From: Arthrobacter sp. QXT-31
Lineage (GTDB): Bacteria; Actinomycetota; Actinomycetes; Actinomycetales; Micrococcaceae
Assembly (NCBI RefSeq): GCF_001969265.1
Contig: NZ_CP019304.1
Coordinates: 3,286,001-3,350,000, forward strand
DNA length: 64,000 nt
Reading direction: 5' to 3'
Each line of letters starts with the position of its first letter. The first letter of the stretch is position 1. Shown here in pieces: positions 25,293 to 33,929 of the stretch. The notes beneath the pieces are model-generated. The model made no database searches. It saw nothing but the letters and a program-made list of their open reading frames with translations, and was not told the DNA's origin. Both the position numbers and the translations under genes were made by a program.

Positions 25293-25928
25293 ATGAAGAA
25301 GACAGCACTCGGAGTTCTGGCGCTGGCCGGAACCCTCTGCGTCCAGCTCGCCACCGCTGCGCCAAGCACCGCGTCGGAGCGGCCGGTCACCACGAAAACC
25401 GTCACGAAAGGGGAGGGGCTGACCGCGGAATTCGACCGCACGGACGGCTGCATCCAGACGAGGGTCAGCATGTTCGGCAGCGTCTTCACGGTCCGCGGAT
25501 CGGCGGCGTCCGAGAAGCTGGGCGTTGTGTCTGTCACGCAGACTGATATCTGCACTTTCACAACACTAATTAATGGTTTCGCGGAGGCGGAGGCCCTGGA
25601 TCTGCGTGTCCGGGACGCCCTGGCCAGGGGGCATCTAAAGATGTCGATGGAATTCACGGACTTTGCCGACTCCGACAACCCGGCAGTTCTGCCGATGACG
25701 GTCAACGTGTCCTTCCGGGCTACCGCTCCGGCCACCGCGACTTCCGCAAAATCCAAATCCATGTCAGAGGGCATCCGCTTTGTCTCGTCGAGAGGTACAA
25801 AGAGCCGGCCGGTCGCTGTTAAAGGCACCGTAACCCTCGGGGCTCAAAAGGTGGTTGCGCCGGATATCCCGTCGTACTTCGCGACCATAGGCTCGGTCAT
25901 CACCAAAGAGAAGACGGTCACCCGGTGA
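25293..25928 (+). CDS. secreted protein of unknown function
   Basis: This 211-aa protein has a clear signal peptide (MKKTALGVLALAGTLC, likely cut after TAAPSTA). The mature part is beta-rich with two cysteines (GCIQT, DICTF), suggesting one disulfide. AGGAGAGGT precedes the ATG. It recalls actinobacterial exported proteins with a predicted immunoglobulin-like fold, but I do not recognise the family. It is divergent from the phosphoesterase, with about 200 bp between the starts. Confidence 0.75.
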   Translation: MKKTALGVLALAGTLCVQLATAAPSTASERPVTTKTVTKGEGLTAEFDRTDGCIQTRVSMFGSVFTVRGSAASEKLGVVSVTQTDICTFTTLINGFAEAEALDLRVRDALARGHLKMSMEFTDFADSDNPAVLPMTVNVSFRATAPATATSAKSKSMSEGIRFVSSRGTKSRPVAVKGTVTLGAQKVVAPDIPSYFATIGSVITKEKTVTR

Positions 25929-25967
25929 TTGGGCGTGCAGAAATCCCGGTCCGGTCAGCCAAACAGC

Positions 25968-26321
25968 CTAGGACAGCACCAGCCACACCCCGATCGCTCC
26001 CAGTGCAAAGCACGCTCCGGCGGTCCACAGGATGGCAGCGATGCCTGGCGCCAGCCGCCCCTCCCTGATCCCCTCGGCGCTCCGCCGGTAGCGCCGCCGC
26101 TGCGTGAGATAAATGGCGGTGCCCGCTGCGACGGTAAGGCCGAACATGGCCAGCACGAACGGCCCCTGCTCCGGAATCCACCGCAGGCAGATGGCACTCG
26201 CGGCAATCAGCGTCAGGACCGTCCGGCCCCAGGCGAGCGCGGTGCGCTCGGGCTGGAGCCCCGGGTCACCATGGAGGGGACCGTCGTCAGGCAGGGGAGC
26301 GGTGGCCGGGTTTTCGGGCAT
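25968..26321 (-). CDS. DUF202 membrane protein, second copy
   Basis: This 117-aa protein has three hydrophobic helices, preceded by the DUF202 signature region LQPERTALAWGRTVLTLIAA. It starts 3 bp after the neighbouring DUF202 gene stops, so the two form a tandem operon of diverged paralogues. DUF202 proteins resemble E. coli YidG/YidH, small inner-membrane proteins of unknown function that are often encoded in pairs. Confidence 0.85.
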   Translation of the reverse strand: MPENPATAPLPDDGPLHGDPGLQPERTALAWGRTVLTLIAASAICLRWIPEQGPFVLAMFGLTVAAGTAIYLTQRRRYRRSAEGIREGRLAPGIAAILWTAGACFALGAIGVWLVLS

Positions 26322-26324
26322 GGG

Positions 26325-26732
26325 TCAGGCAAGAACGACGACGGCGATCACCACGCCTGCTGCGACGGCGCAGCCGGCGGCGAGCAGCGGGCCGATCAGG
26401 GGCAGCGGCAGGGGACGCTTCGAGCGGAGGCTGGCCTCCACCCGCAGCCAGCGAATGGCGGAGCCGGCGCTGAGCAGCATGCCCAGCAGAAGGAGCAGGA
26501 CGGCCAGTCCGCGGCGGACGGGCTCCGGGAAGATATCGGTGGTGAAGGCCTCCACCGCAATGCCGCCGGCGAGGAGTGCCAGCGAGGTGCGGATCCACGC
26601 CAGGAACGTGCGCTCGTTGGCCAGGGTGAACCGCGGGTCCGGCTCAGTGCCACCGGGCAGGAGCTTTTCGGCGAACCGGCTCCTGCGCGGATCGGGACCG
26701 GATGGCGAAGGCTGGGTGGACGGCACGGTCAC
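26325..26732 (-). CDS. DUF202/YidH-like membrane protein
   Basis: This 135-aa protein with a charged, Pro-rich N-terminus has the DUF202 motif TLANERTFLAWIRTSLALLA followed by two further helices. The start is GTG at 26732. It is the first gene of the pair and is closer to E. coli YidH than its partner is. Function is unknown. Confidence 0.88.
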   Translation of the reverse strand: MTVPSTQPSPSGPDPRRSRFAEKLLPGGTEPDPRFTLANERTFLAWIRTSLALLAGGIAVEAFTTDIFPEPVRRGLAVLLLLLGMLLSAGSAIRWLRVEASLRSKRPLPLPLIGPLLAAGCAVAAGVVIAVVVLA

Positions 26733-26831
26733 AGTCTAGCCAGTGCTGTTTTCGGGCTAGGCGGCCCACGCAGGGGAGAGTAGATTACGAATGCCGTTCA
26801 GCCGGCGGCCGAAGGGGATAGGAGTGCCGTA

Positions 26832-27635
26832 ATGGGGCGGTATGTACAGGCCGGGGACCTGGACATCTGGACGGAACAGGTCGGCGAGGGGCCGGATGTG
26901 CTGCTGATCGGCGGGCTGGGGGACACTGTTGAGTCCTGGCAGTTCCAGCTGGACGGGCTGGCCAACCGGTACCGGATGACAGCGTTTGATAACCGGGGTG
27001 CGGGGCGCACTTCCATGCCGGAGGGGCAGCCCACAGTTGCGGCGATGGCGGACGATGCGGCCGCAGTGCTGCGGGGCCTCAGCGTCTCTCCGGCGCATGT
27101 GGCAGGGTTCTCTGGCGGCAGCATCATCGCCCAGGAGTTAACACTGCGGCATCCAGAGCTGGTACGAAGCCTGGTGCTGCAGAGCACCTGGCCCGCAATG
27201 GATGAGTACATGAAGACGCTCTGCCGGTCCATCCGCTGGCAGGCCACGCTGGCACCGGACGAACGCGCCTTCCTGGAGTTCTTCTTCCTGCTGGTCTATA
27301 CGCCCCGGGCTCACAACAGCGGAATGGTCAGCCAAATCATCGATGACGCGCTCGCATTCCCGTACCAGCAGTCCACCGGGGACTTCCTGAAGTTCCTGGA
27401 CGCGTTCGTGGTCCACGAGACGGCAAGCCGGTTGGGGCAGATCAAAGCGCCCACCTTGGTCCTCGCCGGCGGAGTGGACCCGATGAGCCGGCCGGAACTG
27501 GGTGAGGCCGTTGCCCGCCGCATACCGGGCGCGCAATTCGAGGTGATGCCGGAGGAATCCCACCAGCCCTTTCAGGAGATCCCGGAGGTCTGGAATGCAC
27601 GCGTGGACGAGTTCTGGCGGCAGCTCATTGGCTAA
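26832..27635 (+). CDS. alpha/beta hydrolase
   Basis: This 267-aa enzyme has the nucleophile elbow GFSGGS, an oxyanion-side LIGGLGDTVESW near residue 26, catalytic Asp in GGVDPMSRP and His in EESHQPF. The length and layout match the 3-oxoadipate enol-lactonase/haloperoxidase-like group, but no catabolic neighbours support a specific activity. GGAGTGCCGTA lies before the ATG. Single gene, divergent from the DUF202 pair. Confidence 0.88.
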   Translation: MGRYVQAGDLDIWTEQVGEGPDVLLIGGLGDTVESWQFQLDGLANRYRMTAFDNRGAGRTSMPEGQPTVAAMADDAAAVLRGLSVSPAHVAGFSGGSIIAQELTLRHPELVRSLVLQSTWPAMDEYMKTLCRSIRWQATLAPDERAFLEFFFLLVYTPRAHNSGMVSQIIDDALAFPYQQSTGDFLKFLDAFVVHETASRLGQIKAPTLVLAGGVDPMSRPELGEAVARRIPGAQFEVMPEESHQPFQEIPEVWNARVDEFWRQLIG

Positions 27636-27820
27636 CGACACCGGCAGCAACAGGTTAGGGCGCTGGCACTGTTCTTTACGCTTTCACGAAATTCTTTTCA
27701 CAGATATGTAAAGGCAGTTGACGTGCCCTTATGATGCCTGCAGGGGCACAACGGGGGAAGATGACCCGCCTCCGGGAACCCCAGCCCTCGGCCGGCAGGC
27801 CGGAACCCAGAGGAGTGCCA

Positions 27821-28933
27821 TTGGTTGATTTCCCGTTTCCCGCCGATGACAGTTGGCCAGGCGACAACCGGCCTGGTTCAGAGGTTCCGCTGATGCGGGA
27901 GCAGGCTTACGAAATCATCGACGCCGTCCTGGCGGGCACGGATCCTGACGGCGCCGAAGCCCGGGACCGGCTGCGGGAGCATGTGGCAGCGCATCCCGGA
28001 AACCCGGAGGCAGCACTCCACGAGCACCTGGTCTTCACCCGCTCGCTGGCGCGGCAGGCCAGCAAGCGGCCCACCGCCGGCAAACAGCCTGCGGATCCCG
28101 CCGGCGTGCACAACGAAGCCGAAGGTAACGGACACGCGGCCATCGAGGCGGTTCTGCACGCTGGCATGCTCGTCACGGCCTTCCAGCCCATCCACGACCT
28201 CGGCCGCGGCGGTGTCATCGGCGCAGAAGCCCTGACGCGGTTTGTGTGGGAGCAGGACAGCCAGAGTGCAGGTTCCTGGTTCAGGAATGCCGCCGCCGCC
28301 GGGCTGGGCGCGGACTTGGAGTTCTCAGCGCTGCAGACGGCGGTGGCCGCTGCGCAGGATCTGCCGCACCACCTCATTGTGGCCCTGAACCTCTCCCCGG
28401 CCGTATGCCTGGATCCGCGGTTGCCGGGACTCCTGGAACACGCGCCTCTGGAACTGTCCCGGATCATGCTGGAACTCACCGAACCGCTGCAGCCCGGCGA
28501 ATTGGACCCGCTGCTGGACGTTCTGACGCCGCTGCGCAGATCCGGCATGGGGCTGGCGGTGGATGAGGCCGGCACGAACGCTGCCTCAATGCGCCACATC
28601 CGTTCCCTTCGGCCCGACGTCATCAAAATCGGCCGCGGCCTGGTCGCAGGTATCGACGCCGACCCAAGCAGTCAGTACCTGGTGGCCGACCTCGTCGAAT
28701 TCGGACGCCGGACAGGAGCGGCCCTGGCTGCAGTGGGAATCGAAACCCCCGCCGAGCTTGCCGTCCTGACCCGGCTGGCAGTGGCCGCCGGGCAAGGCCA
28801 CTTGCTGGGAAGGCCCACCATCAACGTGAAGGAATGGGCCACCTGGGCCGGTCATGCAGCACCGGAAGCGCGCAGCGCGCATGGAAGGCACGCGGCAGGG
28901 CACCCACCAGAGCAGGCCGGGAACCAGCGTTAG
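27821..28933 (+). CDS. EAL-domain protein with degenerate active site
   Basis: The N-terminal 120 residues are poorly defined and helical, and residues about 120-340 form an EAL domain (AEALTRF, NLSP, LELTEP, QGHLLGRP). Several residues needed for c-di-GMP hydrolysis are changed: DDFGTG reads DEAGTN, KID reads KIG and EGVE reads VGIE. It is therefore more likely a c-di-GMP or protein sensor, or a weak hydrolase. No GGDEF domain is present. TTG 27821 is chosen because AGAGGAG is six bases upstream. In-frame ATGs at 27731 and 27734 lack one and add a low-complexity leader. Confidence 0.75.
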   Translation: MVDFPFPADDSWPGDNRPGSEVPLMREQAYEIIDAVLAGTDPDGAEARDRLREHVAAHPGNPEAALHEHLVFTRSLARQASKRPTAGKQPADPAGVHNEAEGNGHAAIEAVLHAGMLVTAFQPIHDLGRGGVIGAEALTRFVWEQDSQSAGSWFRNAAAAGLGADLEFSALQTAVAAAQDLPHHLIVALNLSPAVCLDPRLPGLLEHAPLELSRIMLELTEPLQPGELDPLLDVLTPLRRSGMGLAVDEAGTNAASMRHIRSLRPDVIKIGRGLVAGIDADPSSQYLVADLVEFGRRTGAALAAVGIETPAELAVLTRLAVAAGQGHLLGRPTINVKEWATWAGHAAPEARSAHGRHAAGHPPEQAGNQR

Positions 28934-28979
28934 CCCGCCAGCGTCAGCCCAGTCGCGCGGCGTTTCCCAGAAAACAGCT

Positions 28980-29011
28980 GGCGGCCGCTCCCTGCTTCGG
29001 GAACGGCCGCC
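28980..29011. terminator. bidirectional hairpin between EAL gene and mhuD
   Basis: GGCGGCCG (28980-28987) and CGGCCGCC (29004-29011) enclose an inner TCCC/GGGA pair, in the convergent gap. Confidence 0.6.
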
Positions 29012-29030
29012 ATACGTGTGGACCCCGGAG

Positions 29031-29324
29031 TCAGAGTTCGACGACTTCGAATTCGAGGAGGTCGGCGCCGGTCGCCACGGGGGAGCGGTCGCCGCCGCCG
29101 TGGACCTCGCCAGCCTGGCCGGTCCGCCAGTTCTGGAAGTCCTCTTCCGTGGACCAGGTGGTGACCACAAAGTAGCGGTCGTCGCCCTTGACCGGGCGGA
29201 GCAGCTGGAAGCCTTCGAATCCGGGCTGGCCGTCGACGGCGTGTGCCCGGGCGGCGAAGCGCTGCTCAAGCTCGGCGCCCTTGCCTTCGGGCACGTGGAT
29301 GGCGTTGATCTTCACAACAGACAT
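29031..29324 (-). CDS. mhuD: haem-degrading monooxygenase, MhuD type
   Basis: This 97-aa ABM-fold protein is strikingly close to mycobacterial MhuD: VVKINAIHVPEGKG, GFQLLRPVKGDDRYFVVT and PVATGADLLEFEV recur. The haem-site residues Asn7, Trp66 and His75 fall at the MhuD positions. MhuD opens haem to mycobilins and releases iron without CO. A dimeric cytoplasmic enzyme is expected. The ATG follows AAAGGAACACC. It lies 47 bp downstream of an SRPBCC-fold gene on the same strand and may be co-transcribed with it. No iron-regulator box was recognised. Confidence 0.9.
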   Translation of the reverse strand: MSVVKINAIHVPEGKGAELEQRFAARAHAVDGQPGFEGFQLLRPVKGDDRYFVVTTWSTEEDFQNWRTGQAGEVHGGGDRSPVATGADLLEFEVVEL

Positions 29325-29371
29325 GGTGTTCCTTTCATGGGTGGTACTTGGACGAAGCAGCAGGGCAGCGT

Positions 29372-29806
29372 TCACCGGGTCTCCGGGGTCCGCTGGAGGA
29401 GTTCGGCCCTGGCTTTCACAGCCTGGAGGTAACGTTCCAGGTCCGCGGAAGAACCGGCGAGGGGCACCCGTTGCCGGAGCTGCCCGGACAGGGGGCCGCG
29501 GAACTGATCGGTGACGAGCAGGAGGGTGCCGCCGTCGGCCGGTGTCAGGGTCCAGGTGCGTGTGGCACGGAAGAAGCCGAGGGAGTGGGACCAGGTCATC
29601 GCGCTTTCGGCTGCCAGTTGGACCGTAAAGGTGCAGTGGTGCTGGCCGTCGCTGCTGCTGACGGTGACGTGCGAGCCGTCCCGGACGTCGCCGTCGCGGT
29701 GCACCATCCCGGAATCCCACACCTCAAGGTTGCTCGCATCGGTCAACACACCCAGGAGGGATGCAGGGCTGGCCGCCACTAACTCCGTGGCCTCGAAAAT
29801 TAGCAC
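29372..29806 (-). CDS. SRPBCC/START-fold protein
   Basis: This 144-aa protein has the typical SRPBCC pattern: FEATELVAASPASLLGVLTDA at the N-terminus, a hydrophobic beta-sheet interior and a C-terminal helix (DLERYLQAVKARAELL). Such proteins bind hydrophobic ligands or act as polyketide cyclases. It precedes mhuD in the same direction, and a haem or tetrapyrrole link is only suggested by proximity. Confidence 0.75.
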   Translation of the reverse strand: MLIFEATELVAASPASLLGVLTDASNLEVWDSGMVHRDGDVRDGSHVTVSSSDGQHHCTFTVQLAAESAMTWSHSLGFFRATRTWTLTPADGGTLLLVTDQFRGPLSGQLRQRVPLAGSSADLERYLQAVKARAELLQRTPETR

Positions 29807-29871
29807 TCACTCAGGGTACTGTCCGGAGCCGGGTTGCGGGAGGACCAATCTGTCCTCCCCATCACCACGTG

Positions 29872-30141
29872 TTAAGACGCCGTCGCGCGGACGACGCGCA
29901 TGTCCGGTACGCCCACCATGGTCATGGGGCGCGCCGGTTCGTTCTCGAGTTTGAGGGTCACCAGGCCGGCGTCGTCCCGCTGGGCGGCCTTGACGCGCAG
30001 GGGGACGCCCCCGACCGTCACCACGTCGCCGGCGCGCACGGCCTTGAGCTGCACCGTGTCTTCGATTGTGTTCTTGATAATTGCTGCCCGCCAAATCGGC
30101 CCTGGCGCGGATGCCACGGCAGGGAAAAGTGATTCCGCCAA
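29872..30141 (-). CDS. small conserved-looking protein of unknown function
   Basis: The frame encodes up to 89 aa from a TTG start. The part after residue about 25 is beta-rich with alternating charged and hydrophobic residues (KAVRAGDVVTVGGVPLRV, GLVTLKLENE), suggesting a small barrel such as a nucleic-acid-binding domain. The N-terminal part is doubtful and the true start may be an internal GTG. No family recognised. Confidence 0.45.
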   Translation of the reverse strand: MAESLFPAVASAPGPIWRAAIIKNTIEDTVQLKAVRAGDVVTVGGVPLRVKAAQRDDAGLVTLKLENEPARPMTMVGVPDMRVVRATAS

Positions 30142-30293
30142 CGGGCTGCTTCATCGCGCGGCGAACCCAGTTCATCCGCAACGGCCACAGCATGTCAAGC
30201 CGTGTGCCAGCGTTAGCGCTGCTGCGCCGCCCATTCCGCGACCCGGGATCCTGCCCGTTCCCGGCAAAGGTTGGGGATCAGCGGATCAGCGGA

Positions 30294-31715
30294 TCAGCCA
30301 CCGGTGGGCAGGATGTTGTGGTTGTAGCGGAACACGTTCTGCGGGTCATAGCGGTTTTTGACGGCCACGAGACGCCGGTACTTGTCCTGCCCGTAGGACC
30401 GGCGCGCCGCCTCAATATCCTGCTGCCCGAGTTCGGCACCCAGGAAGTTGACGTATTCGCCGTGCTCCGAGAACGGCTGCATCACGGCGTATGCCTTGCG
30501 GGCGAAGGCAGTGAGCCGGGCGTCCTCGGAGGCGTCTTTCCAGAACCCGTAAACGTTGAGCCAGAAGCGCGCGGACCGGTTCGGGAACGCCGTGGCTTCC
30601 TCCGGTACCCGTCCGAAGGCGCCTTCCAAGTGGTGGATGTCGATCCCGGTCCCTTGCCAGGTCACTTCGGAGGCGAAGCTGAGCAGCGCGCTCACCACCT
30701 CCTCGTCCAGGCGGGAGAACGAAACATTCTTCCAGTAGCCCCGTGCGCCCTTGGGGAACACGGTGTCCATGGCGCTTTGCCAGTCCAGCCACGACGTAGT
30801 ACCTATTTCGTGTTCGTCGGGCGGAGCCTGGACCCTTAGCTGTTCAACGAGGCCCAGGCCGGTCTGGTGGTCCCCGGACGCCCAGGCGAATCCAATCAGC
30901 ATCCACGGCTCGTCGCCCATCCCGAACTCCGGCGGCAGAACCAGGAAGGAGATGATCGGGTTCATCTGCTCAGGCAGATTACGGGTCCAGGCTGCGAACG
31001 CCACGAGGGCGTTCCGCCAATGCGGTGGCCGGTAGAAGAGGTTTCCGCACAGCGGTGTTGCCGGCAGCGGGTGGGCGCGGAACGTGAAGGAGGAGACCAC
31101 GCCGAAGTTCCCGCCGCCGCCGCGCAGTCCCCAAAACAGGTCGGTATTGTCCCGTCTGCTGGCCTGCAGATGCTCTCCGTCGACAGTTACGACGTCCGCA
31201 GCGTCCAGGCTGTCCAGGCTTAGCCCGTAGGTGCGCGTCAGCCAGCCGACGCCGCCGCCCAGGGTGAGGCCGGCCACTCCCGTTCCGCTGATCACCCCGA
31301 GGGGAACAGCCATGCCGTGGGCCGCCGTCGCCCGGTCCACATCTGCCAGCGTCGCGCCGGGCTGCACCGTGACGAGCCCCTTGCGGGCGTCGACCTTCAC
31401 ATTCCGTAGCTGTCCCAGATCCAGGACGAGGCCGCCCTCAACAGTGCCGTGCCCGGCGATGTTGTGCCCGCCGCCGCGGACAGCCAGCGGAAGTCCGCTG
31501 CGCTGTGCGGCGTGGAGCGCCACGTCTATATCTGAGACAGCGCCCGCGCGGGCGACGGCGAGGGGACGGACATTCACCATGCCGTTCCATACCGCCCGGG
31601 CTTCGTCGTAGAGCGGATCCTGTGGCTCGATCAGCTCTCCCGACAGCCGGCGGCGTAACTCGTGCAGCGTCTGTTCGATTTCACGTTCGGGGCTTTTTTG
31701 ATGAACTGTAGCCAT
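30294..31715 (-). CDS. FAD-linked oxidase with berberine-bridge domain
   Basis: This 473-aa flavoprotein has a VAO-type FAD domain and a C-terminal BBE segment (YRRLVAVKNRYDPQNVFRYNHNI). RGGGHN near His84 provides the usual 8-alpha-histidyl FAD link. The second, cysteinyl link of bicovalent oxidases is missing: where they read G-L-T-C-D, this protein has GLSLD. It is therefore probably mono-covalent. Substrates are usually sugars or small alcohols; here unknown. Single gene with no obvious partner. Confidence 0.88.
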   Translation of the reverse strand: MATVHQKSPEREIEQTLHELRRRLSGELIEPQDPLYDEARAVWNGMVNVRPLAVARAGAVSDIDVALHAAQRSGLPLAVRGGGHNIAGHGTVEGGLVLDLGQLRNVKVDARKGLVTVQPGATLADVDRATAAHGMAVPLGVISGTGVAGLTLGGGVGWLTRTYGLSLDSLDAADVVTVDGEHLQASRRDNTDLFWGLRGGGGNFGVVSSFTFRAHPLPATPLCGNLFYRPPHWRNALVAFAAWTRNLPEQMNPIISFLVLPPEFGMGDEPWMLIGFAWASGDHQTGLGLVEQLRVQAPPDEHEIGTTSWLDWQSAMDTVFPKGARGYWKNVSFSRLDEEVVSALLSFASEVTWQGTGIDIHHLEGAFGRVPEEATAFPNRSARFWLNVYGFWKDASEDARLTAFARKAYAVMQPFSEHGEYVNFLGAELGQQDIEAARRSYGQDKYRRLVAVKNRYDPQNVFRYNHNILPTGG

Positions 31716-31930
31716 CGGTGGTGCTTCCGGGTCAAAGGGTGCAGCCCTTGGTCAATATTGTGCGAACGCGGCCGGACTCACCGCGTTCCGATGGTCACCC
31801 GGGGTGGTTTCTCAGAGATGGAACACCGGCGCCGTCCCGGAGAAATCATTCGGGAACCTTTTGTGATGTCCCGAGTTTAAAGTGGCGGCCTGCGCCCGGC
31901 AACAGCGTTTTTGTTCGCTGCTGGGTGGCA

Positions 31931-32368
31931 CTAGGAGCCCTGCCGGAGCAGACTTTCGAGTTCGGCATCGTCCATGTTGGCTGCATCCCGGAGGGAGGCC
32001 GGCCCTGCTCCGCACCGGATGGCTTTGCGTACTGCGTCCGCCAGTATCTCCTGCGCATGGTCAAGCTCCCACCGCAGTGATTCCAGCCGGGCGGACATCA
32101 GGCGGACAGCGTTTAGGGGATCCGTTTCCTCGGTAGTGGCCGCGGCCATCCGGAAGCCGCAGGCGCAAACCCACTCGGCATTCGCGGGCTCTTCCACGGC
32201 CCAGGGGAGCCGCGGAAGGATCGGGCCCGAGGCCAGGGTCATGCCGGTTCCGCAGTGTACCGGCGTCTCGGGGAGTTCGACGGCGAACCCGGCCGGGAAT
32301 TCTTCGAACACCATACCCGGCGCGAAGTCCTTCGACTTGACGCTGGTGGGTTCCAGTACTTCGGTCAT
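31931..32368 (-). CDS. unknown protein with one CxC motif
   Basis: This 145-aa soluble protein begins MTEVLEPTSVKSKDFAPG. An acidic N-terminal half contains VCACGFRMA, and the C-terminal half is helical and charged (NAVRLMSARLESLRWELDHA). No known family recognised. It lies downstream of marR in the same direction and shares a TCTAGTTA motif in its upstream region, so it may be a MarR target. Confidence 0.65.
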   Translation of the reverse strand: MTEVLEPTSVKSKDFAPGMVFEEFPAGFAVELPETPVHCGTGMTLASGPILPRLPWAVEEPANAEWVCACGFRMAAATTEETDPLNAVRLMSARLESLRWELDHAQEILADAVRKAIRCGAGPASLRDAANMDDAELESLLRQGS

Positions 32369-32383
32369 CGTTGCCCCAATGCA

Positions 32384-32417
32384 TCTAGTTAGAAATAAAT
32401 GTATCTTGGTTAACTAG
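32384..32417. promoter_or_regulatory. candidate MarR operator upstream of the gene at 31931
   Basis: An inverted pair CTAGTTA (32385-32391) and TAACTAG (32411-32417) lies in an A/T-rich island unlike the surrounding DNA. The same TCTAGTTA octamer stands upstream of marR. Confidence 0.5.
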
Positions 32418-32460
32418 TTATATAACGCATCGGAACTGGAAGTCCACTCTTTCCTTTGGA

Positions 32461-32955
32461 TCAGGCGTCGATGGCATCCACGGCGTCGCGCATGCGGTGG
32501 AGGAAGTCGACGACGATGCCCGCCTCGTCCGCCGACAGGGATGACGCCACCTCCATCATGCGCCGATGCATCAGCCCGAGGGTGTGCCGGACTTCGTCGT
32601 CGGACCCCTGGGTGGGCCTGAGGATCAGCGCCCGGCGGTCGGTGGGGTGGGGTTCGCGGCGCACATGGCCGCTCTTGACCAGTCGGTCCACGAGGGTGGT
32701 GGTGGAAGCTGACGTGACGCCCAGGCGGGCGCCGAGTTCCTTCGGCCCCACGGTCTTGCCCGCAGCCTCCGCCTGGAGGAGGTATCGCAAGGCCAGGAGG
32801 TCGGTTTCGCCCATGCCCATCGAAGTGCGGGTGCGCCGCCGCATGGCGGCCTCGGACGCGCGGTAGTCCCGCAGGGCGTTAAGTACCCCTACTGCCCCTG
32901 CCTGGTGCTCCGTGTCCTGTTCATACCAGTAGCCGTTGGTTTTGGGCCCCTGCAT
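32461..32955 (-). CDS. MarR-family transcriptional regulator
   Basis: This 164-aa regulator carries a winged helix (GPKELGARLGVTSASTTTLVDRLVKSGHVRREPHPTDRRA). The wing motif HPTDRRA with its two arginines is the usual DNA-contact signature. It is likely autoregulated through the A/T-rich site just upstream and may regulate the downstream gene at 31931. Confidence 0.9.
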   Translation of the reverse strand: MQGPKTNGYWYEQDTEHQAGAVGVLNALRDYRASEAAMRRRTRTSMGMGETDLLALRYLLQAEAAGKTVGPKELGARLGVTSASTTTLVDRLVKSGHVRREPHPTDRRALILRPTQGSDDEVRHTLGLMHRRMMEVASSLSADEAGIVVDFLHRMRDAVDAIDA

Positions 32956-32969
32956 CTTCCCGATCCTTC

Positions 32970-33004
32970 GATAGACGTAAATCTTGATTGTCTAGTTATC
33001 TATC
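32970..33004. promoter_or_regulatory. candidate MarR operator/promoter of marR
   Basis: GATAGA (32970-32975) and TCTATC (32999-33004) are inverted, and TCTAGTTA (32991-32998) is shared with the region at 32384. The A/T-rich spacing is compatible with an autoregulatory site. Confidence 0.45.
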
Positions 33005-33034
33005 CTAGGCCACGAGCGGGAGTTGATGGCACAA

Positions 33035-33067
33035 GGAAAGGGCCACGGCTGCAGCCGCGGCCCTTCC
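33035..33067. terminator. terminator after the PRC/DUF2382 gene region
   Basis: GGAAAGGGCC and GGCCCTTCC flank a GGCTGCAGCC core, forming a strong hairpin downstream of the leftward PRC/DUF2382 gene at 33084. Confidence 0.6.
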
Positions 33068-33083
33068 TGTGACGCCAGAGTTG

Positions 33084-33929
33084 CTAGCGCCGGGTCTCGT
33101 CCAACTCGTCGGTGTCGATGCGTTCCTTGCGGACCTCTTCGGTGACGGTTTCCTGCTCGGTGACGGTGTCCTTGTCCAGGCGGACCCGCTCGACTGGAAC
33201 GGTTTCCTTATCAACGACGGGACGTTCCTCGTGGAGGATGACTTCGTGTTCTTCCTCGCTGATGTCCGGTCCGCGGAGGGCGGCGTCGCGGTTGGCGTCC
33301 GTGATCGGCTCACGCTCCACCCTGACCTCTTCGCGCTGGACCGGGACTGTCTTGGTGACGTTCTCGGTGGTGACGTACTTGCGCAGCCGGGCCCGGCCGG
33401 TTGCCTGCCGTTCGGTGCCGACGTTCAGGCGCTCCTCGGAGCGGGTCATCGCGTCATCGGTCGTGGGTCCGGAGGTGTCGTGGCCTACCGTTCCGCGCGC
33501 ATCGTATTCCCGGTCCGCGCTCGTGTCCGTGGTGTCCCTGTAGCCGCCGGCGATGGTGGTGTCCCTGTCGTCCCGGCCGGTGGTGGTGTCCGTGTAGGTG
33601 CGCTGGCCGCCGCCGTTGAGGCTGTAGTGCTGGTAGAGCCTGTCTTCCTCGGCCGGATCCAGGTGTCCGTCCGGGTCCACGCCCGGGGCGTCCTTGACCT
33701 GGTCCTTGGTGTAGGGGACCACGATGTCATCGCCGTCCACCCGTGCTCCCTCGAGCGGAACGAAGGATTCGCGGGTGCCGAACAGGCCGGTCTTGACCGT
33801 GACCCAGGTGGGCTGGCCGCCGTTGTCGTCAGCGTAGACCTGGCCCACGCCGCCGATCTTGTCCCCGTCGGTGCCCACGACGTTGCCGTGGCCGGCGAGC
33901 AGTCGGTCGATATGTTCGTTGGTGATCAT
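33084..33929 (-). CDS. PRC-barrel and DUF2382 stress protein
   Basis: This 281-aa, highly charged protein has an N-terminal PRC barrel (GTDGDKIGGVGQVYAD, TWVTVKTGLFGTRESFVPL) and a C-terminal DUF2382 segment (YVTTENVTKTVPVQREEVRVE split, TVPVERVRLDKDTV). Such proteins are common in Arthrobacter and Deinococcus-like bacteria and are linked by annotation to general stress. It is low in cysteine and lacks a signal peptide. CAAAGGAGCAACC precedes the ATG. Molecular function unknown. Confidence 0.88.
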   Translation of the reverse strand: MITNEHIDRLLAGHGNVVGTDGDKIGGVGQVYADDNGGQPTWVTVKTGLFGTRESFVPLEGARVDGDDIVVPYTKDQVKDAPGVDPDGHLDPAEEDRLYQHYSLNGGGQRTYTDTTTGRDDRDTTIAGGYRDTTDTSADREYDARGTVGHDTSGPTTDDAMTRSEERLNVGTERQATGRARLRKYVTTENVTKTVPVQREEVRVEREPITDANRDAALRGPDISEEEHEVILHEERPVVDKETVPVERVRLDKDTVTEQETVTEEVRKERIDTDELDETRR

